Source: a virus
Strand: one strand, 5' to 3'
IMG/VR virus record: IMGVR_UViG_3300048582_000133
Coordinates: 1 to 32,081 of that record
Length of the DNA stretch: 32,081 nucleotides
This document shows positions 22,384 to 28,990 of this stretch, piece by piece (position 1 is the first letter of the stretch; every line of letters begins with the position of its first letter). The notes below the pieces were generated by a model, which saw only the letters and a program-made list of their open reading frames with translations, was not told the origin of the DNA and searched no databases. Position numbers and translations under genes: made by a program.

Positions 22384-22410
22384 GACCGAATAAATTACAT
22401 GCCGTAATGT
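22382..22410 (+). promoter_or_regulatory. PL-type early promoter
   Basis: TTGACC (22382-22387), 17-base spacer, TAATGT (22405-22410). It reads rightward into the N-like and recombination genes. Two operators overlap it. Confidence 0.78.
22394..22408. promoter_or_regulatory. Operator OL site 2, ATTAC-ATGCC-GTAAT
   Basis: Perfect inverted repeat arms identical to the OR site, lying over the spacer and -10 of the promoter, so binding would block RNA polymerase. Confidence 0.82.
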
Positions 22411-22703
22411 TTATCACAGGCCAGCACAACGGCCCACAGCTCGGGACACGCCCGATAGCACGGAGTCAGCGAAGTGACTTCCCGGCCCCTCAATGGTTTG
22501 TCCAGAGGTGCATCGACCGGCGCAACGACAGGAAGTCGAGCGATGTTCTTTTGAGAAAACAACGAACACCTAATTAGCCCGTGCGACGGGTTGCGCTCTC
22601 TGCTCGCGTCATAAAGCAAGCGCATGACAGCCGGAAAGACGGCCCGATCACCTCCCTACCTAGTAACTCAGGTTTGCACGGAGGCTGTATCGGTAAGGAC
22701 TGA
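22411..22703 (+). other. Structured leader of the early rightward transcript (nut/put-like)
   Basis: About 290 bases without a convincing gene. It contains short hairpins: TCGGG-ACACG-CCCGA (22441-22455), AGTCA-GCGAAG-TGACT (22464-22479) and CCCGT-GCG-ACGGG (22578-22590), plus GTTCTTTT-GAG-AAAACAAC near 22540, and a boxA-like CGCTCTCTG (22594-22602). The first has boxB geometry (5-bp stem, 5-base loop). This is where lambda has nutL and HK022 has put sites. Specific function not proven. Confidence 0.5.
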
Positions 22704-22838
22704 ATGCGCAGGCTGATGCGCAAGATGAAGAAAAAGGCCATGTATCTGCGATGCCGCAAGCTCCGCAGCTCCAGCCTGGGAAGGCGTAAAAGCAGTCGCA
22801 AGACTCATATCGTCAAGTGGCATGGTGAGCACCATTAG
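22704..22838 (+). CDS. Small Arg/Lys-rich N-like antiterminator candidate
   Basis: 44 aa, MRRLMRKMKKKAMYLRCRKL, RSSSLGRRKSSRKTHIVKWH, GEHH: 17 Arg or Lys residues and no acidic residue except one Glu. AAGGA lies four bases before the ATG. It is the first gene after PL, preceded by a structured leader and followed by a terminator, exactly the setting of lambda N. Arg-rich RNA-binding motif and context suggest an antiterminator; sequence similarity to a known N is not visible, so it could also be a different small basic protein. Confidence 0.55.
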   Translation: MRRLMRKMKKKAMYLRCRKLRSSSLGRRKSSRKTHIVKWHGEHH

Positions 22839-22919
22839 AACCAACTGCGCAGTCTTCATTTGCAAATGCCGGAGATCAGCACCGGCCAGTCCTTACCGAT
22901 GCAGGCGCATCACACCTTC

Positions 22920-22942
22920 GCCCCGTAACTGGGGCTTTTTTT
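22920..22942 (+). terminator. Terminator after the N-like gene (tL1-like)
   Basis: GCCCC-GTAACT-GGGGC plus seven T. It lies 80 bases beyond the N-like gene and would stop early transcription before the recombination genes unless antitermination occurs. Confidence 0.85.
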
Positions 22943-23029
22943 CGCCGGTATCGAAAGCAGCCTTTTGCTCTGACCTTGCGGAAGTCGCAGGGCTTAGGGC
23001 TGCTCTCAATGCCGGCACGGGAGAACGAC

Positions 23030-23302
23030 ATGGAAACAGAATTTCAGATGATCGAAGACCAGTACACGGTCAAGGTCAGCGGCATCAGCGTTAGCAAGTA
23101 TTACCCAGCAACGTATTGGGAACCGTCAGAAGGCGGTGATCTGGATTACACGATTGACTCGGTAACGATTGGTGACGCCGAGGGCATCCAGTACCGGCTG
23201 ACAGACGAACAGCTTGAAGTCTGGTGCTTCAACTACGAAGAAAAGCTGGTTGAGCTGATCTGGGAACACATCGAAAAAGAACGTGAGGAGTGCGCAGCAT
23301 GA
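23030..23302 (+). CDS. Hypothetical early protein
   Basis: 90 aa from ATG 23030 (METEFQMIEDQYTVKVSGIS), with GGGAGA upstream; the open frame extends further left without a ribosome site. Acidic; contains SKYYPATYWEPSEGGDLDYT, IDSVTIGDAEGIQYRLTDEQ. The YYPATYWEPxEGGD motif recurs in small phage proteins, but no function is known to me. First of a run of genes with ATGA overlaps. Confidence 0.7.
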   Translation: METEFQMIEDQYTVKVSGISVSKYYPATYWEPSEGGDLDYTIDSVTIGDAEGIQYRLTDEQLEVWCFNYEEKLVELIWEHIEKEREECAA

Positions 23303-23538
23303 ACAGACACCACTGCATGCAAGTGATCAGCGAAAAGCTGAAAGAACTGCGCAACACGCCATTCCGCACGCTGATAACCAGTGACCACGACTACCTGCGC
23401 GGCCTGCTCGCCGGAATGATGCACGCCGACGCGATTGATGGCGACGAGTTCAAGCGGCTCAACGAGTTGGCTTGGAATGCGTACCAAGTGCGCAACAACG
23501 AACTGTTTGAACTGGCACTAACGAGGGCTGCGGCATGA
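23299..23538 (+). CDS. Hypothetical early protein
   Basis: 79 aa from the ATG at 23299, overlapping the previous stop by four bases. MNRHHCMQVISEKLKELRNT, then YLRGLLAGMMHADAIDGDEF and RLNELAWNAYQVRNNELFEL: mostly helical. No recognised domain. Confidence 0.7.
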   Translation: MNRHHCMQVISEKLKELRNTPFRTLITSDHDYLRGLLAGMMHADAIDGDEFKRLNELAWNAYQVRNNELFELALTRAAA

Positions 23539-23663
23539 AGACCATCACCTTCACCGGACACCGGATCGGTTCAGCAATCGCCAGCGCACTGAACAGCGGC
23601 TACACCAAGCCGCTGCGCATCGAGCGCAAGAACGGCATCTGGCGCGTCAAGGTGGAAGCGTGA
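23535..23663 (+). CDS. 42-aa microprotein
   Basis: MKTITFTGHRIGSAIASALN, SGYTKPLRIERKNGIWRVKV, EA. ATGA overlap with the upstream stop and GTGA overlap with the next start argue that it is translated. Basic, beta-like C-terminal half. Function unknown. Confidence 0.65.
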   Translation: MKTITFTGHRIGSAIASALNSGYTKPLRIERKNGIWRVKVEA

Positions 23664-23773
23664 ACGTCCACCAGATCATCTGCCTAGCAGCTAGGCAAGG
23701 CGCGGCATTCGTCGCGCTGTTCACCGTAATTTTCATTCTGCCGGCGCTGGCCGGCGCGATTACAGGGGCTTAA
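23660..23773 (+). CDS. 37-aa single-span membrane microprotein
   Basis: GTG start at 23660 overlapping the previous stop. MNVHQIICLAARQGAAFVAL, FTVIFILPALAGAITGA: a hydrophobic segment from about residue 16 to 36 could span the inner membrane or act as a signal peptide. It lies two bases before the ERF gene. Function unknown. Confidence 0.55.
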   Translation: MNVHQIICLAARQGAAFVALFTVIFILPALAGAITGA

Positions 23774-23775
23774 TC

Positions 23776-24369
23776 ATGAGCGTTTACAAGAAATTACAAG
23801 CGGCTCGCGTAGAGCTGCAAAGCATGAAAATGAAGAAGTCCGGCAACAACAAGTTCGCCGGTTACAACTACTTCGAGCTTGGCGACTTCCTTCCGACCAT
23901 CAACGCGATGTTCGACAAGTGCGGCCTGTTCAGTCAGGTCAGCTACACGGCAGACCTTGCAACGCTGCGGATCGTCGACACAGAGGACGGCAGCGATGTT
24001 GTGTTCACTTCGCCAATGGGCAGCGCAGCACTGAAAGGCTGTCACGAAGTCCAGAACATCGGCGCGGTTGAAACTTATCAGCGCCGCTACCTGTACGTCA
24101 CTGCGCTGGAAATCGTCGAGCATGACGCACTGGACGCCGTTGTAGGCGATCCGAAGCAGAAGGCCAGCACGAACCTGAAGCAAGTTGGCGAGTCTTGCAT
24201 TACTACAAAGCAGGTCGCTGAAGTTCGCCAGGCGCTTGAACTGGTCGGCGTCGATGAAGGTTTGCTGCTGCGCAAGGCACAGATCGAGTCGGTTGAAACC
24301 ATGCCAGCGGTCAAGTTCTCGCAGTCGATGAACTGGATCAACCGCCACGCAGACAAGGGAGCCGCATAA
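23776..24369 (+). CDS. erf: ERF-family single-strand annealing protein
   Basis: 197 aa. The N-terminal core has MSVYKKLQAARVELQSMKMK, then FAGYNYFELGDFLPTINAMF, and the family block NIGAVETYQRRYLYVTALEI-VEHDALDA (about 96-123), matching ERF proteins (P22 Erf-like). They anneal complementary single strands in phage recombination. The C-terminal part (about 140-197) is a helical tail that may contact partners. Paired here with a YqaJ exonuclease and an SSB-like protein. Confidence 0.88.
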   Translation: MSVYKKLQAARVELQSMKMKKSGNNKFAGYNYFELGDFLPTINAMFDKCGLFSQVSYTADLATLRIVDTEDGSDVVFTSPMGSAALKGCHEVQNIGAVETYQRRYLYVTALEIVEHDALDAVVGDPKQKASTNLKQVGESCITTKQVAEVRQALELVGVDEGLLLRKAQIESVETMPAVKFSQSMNWINRHADKGAA

Positions 24370-25241
24370 TGGGCGCTTTCCAAGGTTCTCAAGCCTGGCT
24401 TGATGAGCGCAAAGGACGCATCACAGGGAGCCGCGTTGCTGCGGCCCTTGGGGTTGATAAGTACAAGACCCGCGACGATCTGATGCGCGAAATGGTGCGC
24501 GAACACTTCAACGCCGAGCGCGAGTTCACCGGCAACGAAGCAACCGCACACGGCAACGCGCACGAAGATGATGCTATTGACCTGTACGAGCAGCAGACAG
24601 GCAACGGCATCCAGTACACCGGCCAGCATATCCATCCCGACTATGACTGGCTGGCAGCTTCGCCGGATGGCCTGGTCGGCGCTGACGGGCTGATCGAGGT
24701 TAAGTGTCCGTTTCGCGCTACCTACACCACAGCCGCCGAGGTTCCGCACTACATCGAGCAGATGCAGCTTCAAATGGCCGTGACTGGTCGGAAGTGGTGC
24801 GACTTCGTGATCTGGCGCGATGGCGTGATCTGGATTGATCGCGTCGAGGCTGACCCGTTCTGGCTCGATGAAAGGTTCAGCACGCTGTGCGAGTTCGTCA
24901 TCGACTACAAGACGACCATAGCCAGCGAGGAACTGTCAGCGCGCCACCTGACGCCGCTTATCCGCACCGATGAAGCATGGTCGGCAGCGGAACAGGCATA
25001 CGCCACGGCAAAGCAGGCAGCAGACGAGGCAGACGCCAAGCTTGAAGCAGCCAAGACCAAGCTGATCGAACTGGCAGGCGAGCAAAGCCAAAAGGGTTTA
25101 ACCGTCCAGGTTATCCGCTCCGAGCGCAAAGGCTCGGTGCAATACGCCAAGGCAATAGCAGACCTTCTGCCGGATGCCGATCTAACCAAATACACCGGCA
25201 AGTCGTCGGTTGTGTACACCGTGAAGGAATGCAAAGCATGA
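24369..25241 (+). CDS. YqaJ-family recombination exonuclease
   Basis: 290 aa, TAATG overlap with the ERF gene. PD-(D/E)XK active-site set: GSQAWLDERKGRITGSRVAA (family N-terminal motif), GNAHEDDAIDLYE (E66), AASPDGLV (D100) and LIEVKCP (E110-V-K112). It should be a lambda-Exo-like 5'-3' nuclease producing the strands that ERF anneals. Residues about 205-250 form a charged coiled coil (AAEQAYATAKQAADEADAKL) beyond the core domain. Confidence 0.9.
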   Translation: MGAFQGSQAWLDERKGRITGSRVAAALGVDKYKTRDDLMREMVREHFNAEREFTGNEATAHGNAHEDDAIDLYEQQTGNGIQYTGQHIHPDYDWLAASPDGLVGADGLIEVKCPFRATYTTAAEVPHYIEQMQLQMAVTGRKWCDFVIWRDGVIWIDRVEADPFWLDERFSTLCEFVIDYKTTIASEELSARHLTPLIRTDEAWSAAEQAYATAKQAADEADAKLEAAKTKLIELAGEQSQKGLTVQVIRSERKGSVQYAKAIADLLPDADLTKYTGKSSVVYTVKECKA

Positions 25242-25561
25242 AGAAAGTCGCAGTGGCTCTCAAAATTGACGTGACGAAAATCGACAAGGCCCGACTGTTC
25301 AAAGGCGCAAAAGGAACCTACCTCGATGCAACGATCTTTCTCGATCTTGGCGAGGCAGACCAGTACGGCAACCACGGCATGATCACGCAGGACGTTGGCA
25401 AAGAAGCCAAGGCCGCTGGCGAGCGAGGCGAGATTCTCGGCAACGGGAAAATTGTCTGGCGGGATGAAGGCGAAGCGCCACGGCAAGCGCCGAAGCAGCA
25501 GCCGGCAAGACAAGCCGCCCCGCCTGAGTATATGGATATGGACGACTCGATCCCGTTCTAA
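25238..25561 (+). CDS. SSB-like single-stranded DNA-binding protein
   Basis: 107 aa from ATG 25238 (MKKVAVALKIDVTKIDKARL), ATGA overlap with the exonuclease gene. The C-terminus YMDMDDSIPF is the acidic tip by which SSB proteins recruit partners; a Gln/Ala/Pro-rich linker (APRQAPKQQPARQAAP) precedes it. The N-terminal 75 residues are a beta-type domain compatible with an OB fold but not closely like E. coli SSB. Functions with ERF and YqaJ in recombination and replication. Confidence 0.82.
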   Translation: MKKVAVALKIDVTKIDKARLFKGAKGTYLDATIFLDLGEADQYGNHGMITQDVGKEAKAAGERGEILGNGKIVWRDEGEAPRQAPKQQPARQAAPPEYMDMDDSIPF

Positions 25562-25576
25562 ATCAGCACAGCAACC

Positions 25577-25601
25577 AAGCCCCGCGAGTCGGGGCTTTTT
25601 T
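25577..25601 (+). terminator. Terminator after the recombination genes
   Basis: AAGCCCC-GCGAGTC-GGGGCTT followed by T residues, 15 bases past the SSB-like gene. Further same-strand genes follow at once, so antitermination or a partial stop is implied. Confidence 0.85.
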
Positions 25602-25613
25602 ACGGGTGAACAA

Positions 25614-26045
25614 ATGATTGCAACCATAGCCAGCCGCGAGGAAGCGGCAAAGATGATCGCGGAAGCTCTGGCGAATTACACGGGCGAGATTGAAGTATGC
25701 AAGCCATGCCCGATAAATCCGACGCCGCCAGAACCAAGCGGGCGGATTGACCCGACCACAAAGCTCAAGCGTAAGCCTCCAGCGCCGCCGCCGAAGGAAC
25801 TCAGCGAGGCCAAGCTGCGCCAGCTCGCAACGCTTAGCGAACTGCGCAAGGTTCCGAAAGAGGAACGCCAGCAGACACAACGCGAGATTGCGATTCAGCA
25901 CGGCATCAGCCGGTCAACCTTGCAGTACCGGCTCGCCAAAGGCATGACCATGCAGGAAGCCACAGCGCCCACCAATCCGAACCTGAACAGGTGGGCAGCG
26001 AATAAGCGCAACCGCAAGGTGTTGGCTCAGGAGTGGCAAGCATGA
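25614..26045 (+). CDS. Helix-turn-helix protein with Pro-rich linker
   Basis: 143 aa from ATG 25614 (MIATIASREEAAKMIAEALA). The middle is Pro/Lys-rich (NPTPPEPSGRID, RKPPAPPPKEL). A helix-turn-helix lies at about 92-120: QREIAIQHGISRSTLQYRLA. The C-terminus is basic (NRWAANKRNRKVLAQEW). A DNA-binding regulator or accessory replication factor is likely; target unknown. Confidence 0.7.
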   Translation: MIATIASREEAAKMIAEALANYTGEIEVCKPCPINPTPPEPSGRIDPTTKLKRKPPAPPPKELSEAKLRQLATLSELRKVPKEERQQTQREIAIQHGISRSTLQYRLAKGMTMQEATAPTNPNLNRWAANKRNRKVLAQEWQA

Positions 26046-26197
26046 GGCGCAAGAGAATCCGCAACCAGTTTGATGACGCCGAGCTTGCTTGGACTCTCGA
26101 AATGAGGTCGGAAGGCATCCAGTGGAAGTTCATCGCCGCCGAGCTTTCGACCGGCATAGACATTATCCGAAGCGCGCTATGGAGAAGGATGCAATGA
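26042..26197 (+). CDS. Small basic HTH-like protein
   Basis: 51 aa, MRRKRIRNQFDDAELAWTLE, MRSEGIQWKFIAAELSTGID, IIRSALWRRMQ. It overlaps both neighbours by four bases. The segment SEGIQWKFIAAELSTGIDII-RSALWRR reads like a helix-turn-helix. Perhaps a small DNA-binding partner of the preceding gene product. Confidence 0.65.
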   Translation: MRRKRIRNQFDDAELAWTLEMRSEGIQWKFIAAELSTGIDIIRSALWRRMQ

Positions 26198-26496
26198 GCA
26201 ACGAGCCTTACGAAACGATGAACGAAGGCGAGCCGCACGCCGCGACGAACTACATCACGCGCCTGCTTGCGGGCCTGCTGATTGCGCTGATCGTGCTGAT
26301 TGCATCGGCTTGCCCAGCGAAGGCCGGCGAGAACCTGTGCAGAGCATACGGCCAAGGCTGGGCGCTCGGCATCTGCTGGAGGTCAACTGAATGCTATGTG
26401 CCGCCCGTGCGCTGTCCGGTCGGGCTTGAGGATGCGGATCAGGCTTACATGGCCGGATTACGAGATGGCCTGAAGGCTGGGAGGGTTGAGATTTGA
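26194..26496 (+). CDS. Small exported or membrane protein, Cys-rich C-terminal part
   Basis: 100 aa from ATG 26194 (MSNEPYETMNEGEPHAATNY). Residues 24-40 are a hydrophobic helix (LLAGLLIALIVLIASAC) ending in a lipobox-like ASAC (C40), then AKAGENLCRAYGQGWALGIC-W and STECYVPPVRCPVG with four more cysteines. The unusually long cytoplasmic N-terminus argues for a membrane anchor more than a classical lipoprotein. Disulphides in the periplasm are likely. Function unknown. Confidence 0.65.
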   Translation: MSNEPYETMNEGEPHAATNYITRLLAGLLIALIVLIASACPAKAGENLCRAYGQGWALGICWRSTECYVPPVRCPVGLEDADQAYMAGLRDGLKAGRVEI

Positions 26497-27218
26497 TTCA
26501 TTACCACGGCACGCCAATCGGAGGCGCACGGCAAGACGCAGCGCGCTTTCTGGCGGGCCGTCATGCGCTTGTGCCGTTCCCGAGGCAAGACGATATGGGA
26601 ATCGTTGCGGAGGTTTGTCAGTCCTTTGTTTTCGATAACGGCGCATTCAGTGCGTGGAAGCGCGGCCTACAGCTCGACTTCGACGGGTATATCCGATGGG
26701 TTGACGACTGGCACAAGCACCCAGGATTTGATTGGGCATTGATCCCTGACGTTATAGACGGTGACGAAGATGCTAACGACGCATTGTTGGAAATGTGGCC
26801 GCAACACTTGGCGGGTGTCCCTGTATGGCATCTACATGAATCGCTCGAAAGACTGCAAAGAATGGCAAGCACTTATCGAATCGTCGCGCTCGGAAGCTCC
26901 GGCCAGTGGTCAAGCCCCGGCACAGACGCATGGTGGAAACGCATGGGCGCGGCGATGGATGCCATTTGTGACGACCAAGGCCGACCAGCCTGCAAGCTGC
27001 ACGGTTTGCGGATGCTAGACCCTGCTGTCTTTCAGATGCTCCCACTTGCCAGCGCAGACAGCACAAACGCCGCCGTGAATGGCGGATCGGTGTCTAGGTT
27101 CGGCATGTATGTGCCGCCGACTGCCGGCCAGCGTGCGCAGGTAATTGCTGACCGAATCGAATCACACAACAGCGCCGCCGTCTGGCAGCGCGAAACACAA
27201 ATCGAATTGGCGATATGA
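26493..27218 (+). CDS. TGT/DpdA-like TIM-barrel protein (possible DNA base exchange enzyme)
   Basis: 241 aa, TTG start at 26493 (TTGA overlap) with GGGAGGG upstream. Ordered motifs resemble tRNA-guanine transglycosylases: FDNGAFSAW (D48; compare TDSGGFQ), IPDVID (84-89), VALGSSG (131-137; compare ALGGLAVG), KLHGLRM (168-174) and ASADSTN (186-192, D189 as the possible nucleophile). Phage DpdA enzymes of this fold insert 7-deazaguanines into DNA to evade restriction. No preQ0 synthesis genes are present here, so host precursors would be needed. Assignment is by motif reading only; another TIM-barrel function is possible. Confidence 0.55.
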   Translation: MIHYHGTPIGGARQDAARFLAGRHALVPFPRQDDMGIVAEVCQSFVFDNGAFSAWKRGLQLDFDGYIRWVDDWHKHPGFDWALIPDVIDGDEDANDALLEMWPQHLAGVPVWHLHESLERLQRMASTYRIVALGSSGQWSSPGTDAWWKRMGAAMDAICDDQGRPACKLHGLRMLDPAVFQMLPLASADSTNAAVNGGSVSRFGMYVPPTAGQRAQVIADRIESHNSAAVWQRETQIELAI

Positions 27219-27228
27219 GGGTTGAGCT

Positions 27229-27510
27229 ATGAGTGAAGTATATCAAGCAATTTATGACGTATTTCGCAACGAGAACGCAGGCCACTACATGCAGATGGCC
27301 GCCAGCGAAGTGCAGCAGACTGCGGCTTATTACCAGTCGCCATCAGCAATCTACCGCCCAGCACTGAGCATTGACGGCGATAAGTGGTGCGCCCTGTATG
27401 GGGAAGACCTGCAAGCCGGTGTTTGTGGCTTTGGCGATTCACCTGCACAAGCAATGGCTGACTTCGACAGAGCATGGACTACAAAACTTAACCAAGGAGA
27501 AAAGCCATGA
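27229..27510 (+). CDS. Conserved-type hypothetical protein
   Basis: 93 aa, MSEVYQAIYDVFRNENAGHY, then RPALSIDGDKWCALYGEDLQ-AGVCGFGDSPAQAMADFDRAW. The WCALYGxDLQxGVxGFGxxPxxAMxDFDxAW motif is common in small phage and plasmid proteins of unknown role. GAGG upstream gives a good start. Confidence 0.72.
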   Translation: MSEVYQAIYDVFRNENAGHYMQMAASEVQQTAAYYQSPSAIYRPALSIDGDKWCALYGEDLQAGVCGFGDSPAQAMADFDRAWTTKLNQGEKP

Positions 27511-28463
27511 CTGCTTCGACCGAAAAAATGGAAATGAACAGAATCGAATCATGCAACTTTGAGGCAGGCGCAGCGCCGGAGCCGAAAAAATCACGACTCC
27601 AAGAATGGTCTGAGGCTTTGGTTAAGGTTGCAGAAATGTCAAAGGAAGAACCACGGCCTGAGCCAGTTGGCGAGAAAGTGGAGGTGGTTGCAACCGTGAC
27701 GCTTGGGGGCATTTACCACGGTGGTTCTGGCCCTGAACTTGGCGACATAGATATGGAGCCAAATATGAGAGTCCTTGAGCGCCTGCAATGCGAAACCGTG
27801 ACCTGCTCCGATGACGAACATCTCGACCTGATGACCGTCAACCAGCACCAGCGCCTGCTAAATGCAGAGATTCAGCGCCGCTTTGACGGTAACGAAATCA
27901 GCAGCAGGGAGCATGCAGAGGAACTTGAAGAAGCCAAGCATGGTCAGCGGGTGTTGGCGATGGAGGTGGAGCAGCTCAAGGCAGACAACGAGGTTTACAA
28001 GTCCTGCAATGACGAACTCAAGGCAGAGATTGAGCGGCTTACTTTGGCTGCCAAGGTAGCGGTGGCTGATGCAAACGAGGCTGAAGCTGAGGCAAGGGAA
28101 AGTTTTGCTGACTACATGGAACTGAAAGCCGAGCACGAAAGACTACGCGCCCAGCTCGCAGCACAGGACGGATGGATTCCGGTGTCGGAGCGGTTGCCGG
28201 AAGGTACTGTACTTGCCTACTACACGAATAGCCACGGCAAAGGCAGGAGAATCAGAGCGCGATACGTTAAGCGTTTCACCCAAGAGTCAGAGGACATTGA
28301 CAACTTCGACGCGCAATACAACGAAGATGACGATACCTACTATGACGCTGAAGGCTGGTATGAACTGATCGACAATTGGGGCGACTACTCAAGCGTTGCA
28401 GTGGTTGAGGGCGAAATAACCCATTGGCATGAACTCCCACCACTACCGAAGGAGAGCAAGTGA
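27507..28463 (+). CDS. Coiled-coil protein with C-terminal DUF551
   Basis: 318 aa. Residues about 118-215 are a long charged coiled coil (REHAEELEEAKHGQRVLAME, DELKAEIERLTLAAKVAVAD). At about 221 DUF551 begins, DGWIPVSERLPEGTVLAYYT, ending THWHELPPLPK. DUF551 is widespread in phages in early accessory regions; function unknown. The first 60 residues are low complexity. ATGA overlap with the upstream gene. Confidence 0.8.
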   Translation: MTASTEKMEMNRIESCNFEAGAAPEPKKSRLQEWSEALVKVAEMSKEEPRPEPVGEKVEVVATVTLGGIYHGGSGPELGDIDMEPNMRVLERLQCETVTCSDDEHLDLMTVNQHQRLLNAEIQRRFDGNEISSREHAEELEEAKHGQRVLAMEVEQLKADNEVYKSCNDELKAEIERLTLAAKVAVADANEAEAEARESFADYMELKAEHERLRAQLAAQDGWIPVSERLPEGTVLAYYTNSHGKGRRIRARYVKRFTQESEDIDNFDAQYNEDDDTYYDAEGWYELIDNWGDYSSVAVVEGEITHWHELPPLPKESK

Positions 28464-28735
28464 TGAACGAGATTGCCGGTTTTGAGGAATGGTTTATCGC
28501 GCATAACCAGAAACGACTAAACGCCGGTTTCGATGATTACAGGCCAGCAGAAAAGATGCTCGCCTGTGTTGCATGGCAAGCCGCACGCGCCAAGCCAGTC
28601 GTGCCGGATGGGTATGTGCTTGTGCCGATGGAGCCGACTGACGAGATGATTGAAGCTGGTCGTGATTCTTTAGGCAGAGGCCACGGCATGTTTTTGATTT
28701 ACGAAAGCATGATCAAAGCCGCACCTAAGCAGTAA
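28463..28735 (+). CDS. Small early accessory protein
   Basis: 90 aa, MNEIAGFEEWFIAHNQKRLN, ACVAWQAARAKPVVPDGYVL-VPMEPTDEMIEAGRDS. The 'FEEWF...A.VAWQAAR...VPDGYVLVPxEPTxEM' pattern is a known recurrent sequence in phage early proteins, often with DUF551. Start overlaps the upstream stop as TGATG. A GTG three bases earlier is also possible. Confidence 0.75.
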   Translation: MNEIAGFEEWFIAHNQKRLNAGFDDYRPAEKMLACVAWQAARAKPVVPDGYVLVPMEPTDEMIEAGRDSLGRGHGMFLIYESMIKAAPKQ

Positions 28736-28786
28736 CCCTCCCCACCCTCTCACCTTTACTGCCAGCAATGGCGGGACGGAGTAGCT

Positions 28787-28981
28787 ATGTTCATGACCCG
28801 CAAAGAACTTGCCGAGGCGAGCGGTCGAGTCAAGGCCGGCGCGCAGATTCGCTGGCTTGATTCGCAGAGTCTATTCTATCGGCTCGACGCAGACGGATGG
28901 CCGCGCGTGACTTGGGCCGATTACCTAAACCGACCAGCCGACCACACGAAAAAAGAGCCACAGCTAAGGCTGACCGGCTAG
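28787..28981 (+). CDS. DUF4224 protein next to integrase
   Basis: 64 aa: MFMTRKELAEASGRVKAGAQ, IRWLDSQSLFYRLDADGWPR. The LT..ELAE.TGR....Q..WL......Y..DA.G.P.V pattern is DUF4224, a small domain found just upstream of phage integrases. It may act as an excisionase-type DNA-bending helper or regulator of integration. GGACGGAG upstream. Confidence 0.82.
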   Translation: MFMTRKELAEASGRVKAGAQIRWLDSQSLFYRLDADGWPRVTWADYLNRPADHTKKEPQLRLTG

Positions 28982-28990
28982 GGAGGAACC

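Noticed and set aside
22494-22574. 26-codon plus-strand frame MVCPEVHRPAQRQEV in the leader
   Set aside because: No ribosome site and it crosses a hairpin; more likely part of the leader RNA.
22395-22625. A 76-codon minus-strand frame in the PL leader (MRLLYDASRERNPSHG)
   Set aside because: Antisense to the structured leader and crossing the operator; no ribosome site. Its coherent look was noted, but I cannot support it as a gene.
24087-24773. A 228-codon minus-strand frame over the ERF and YqaJ genes
   Set aside because: Runs against two well-supported genes; translation is low complexity and rich in Cys/Ser typical of shadows.
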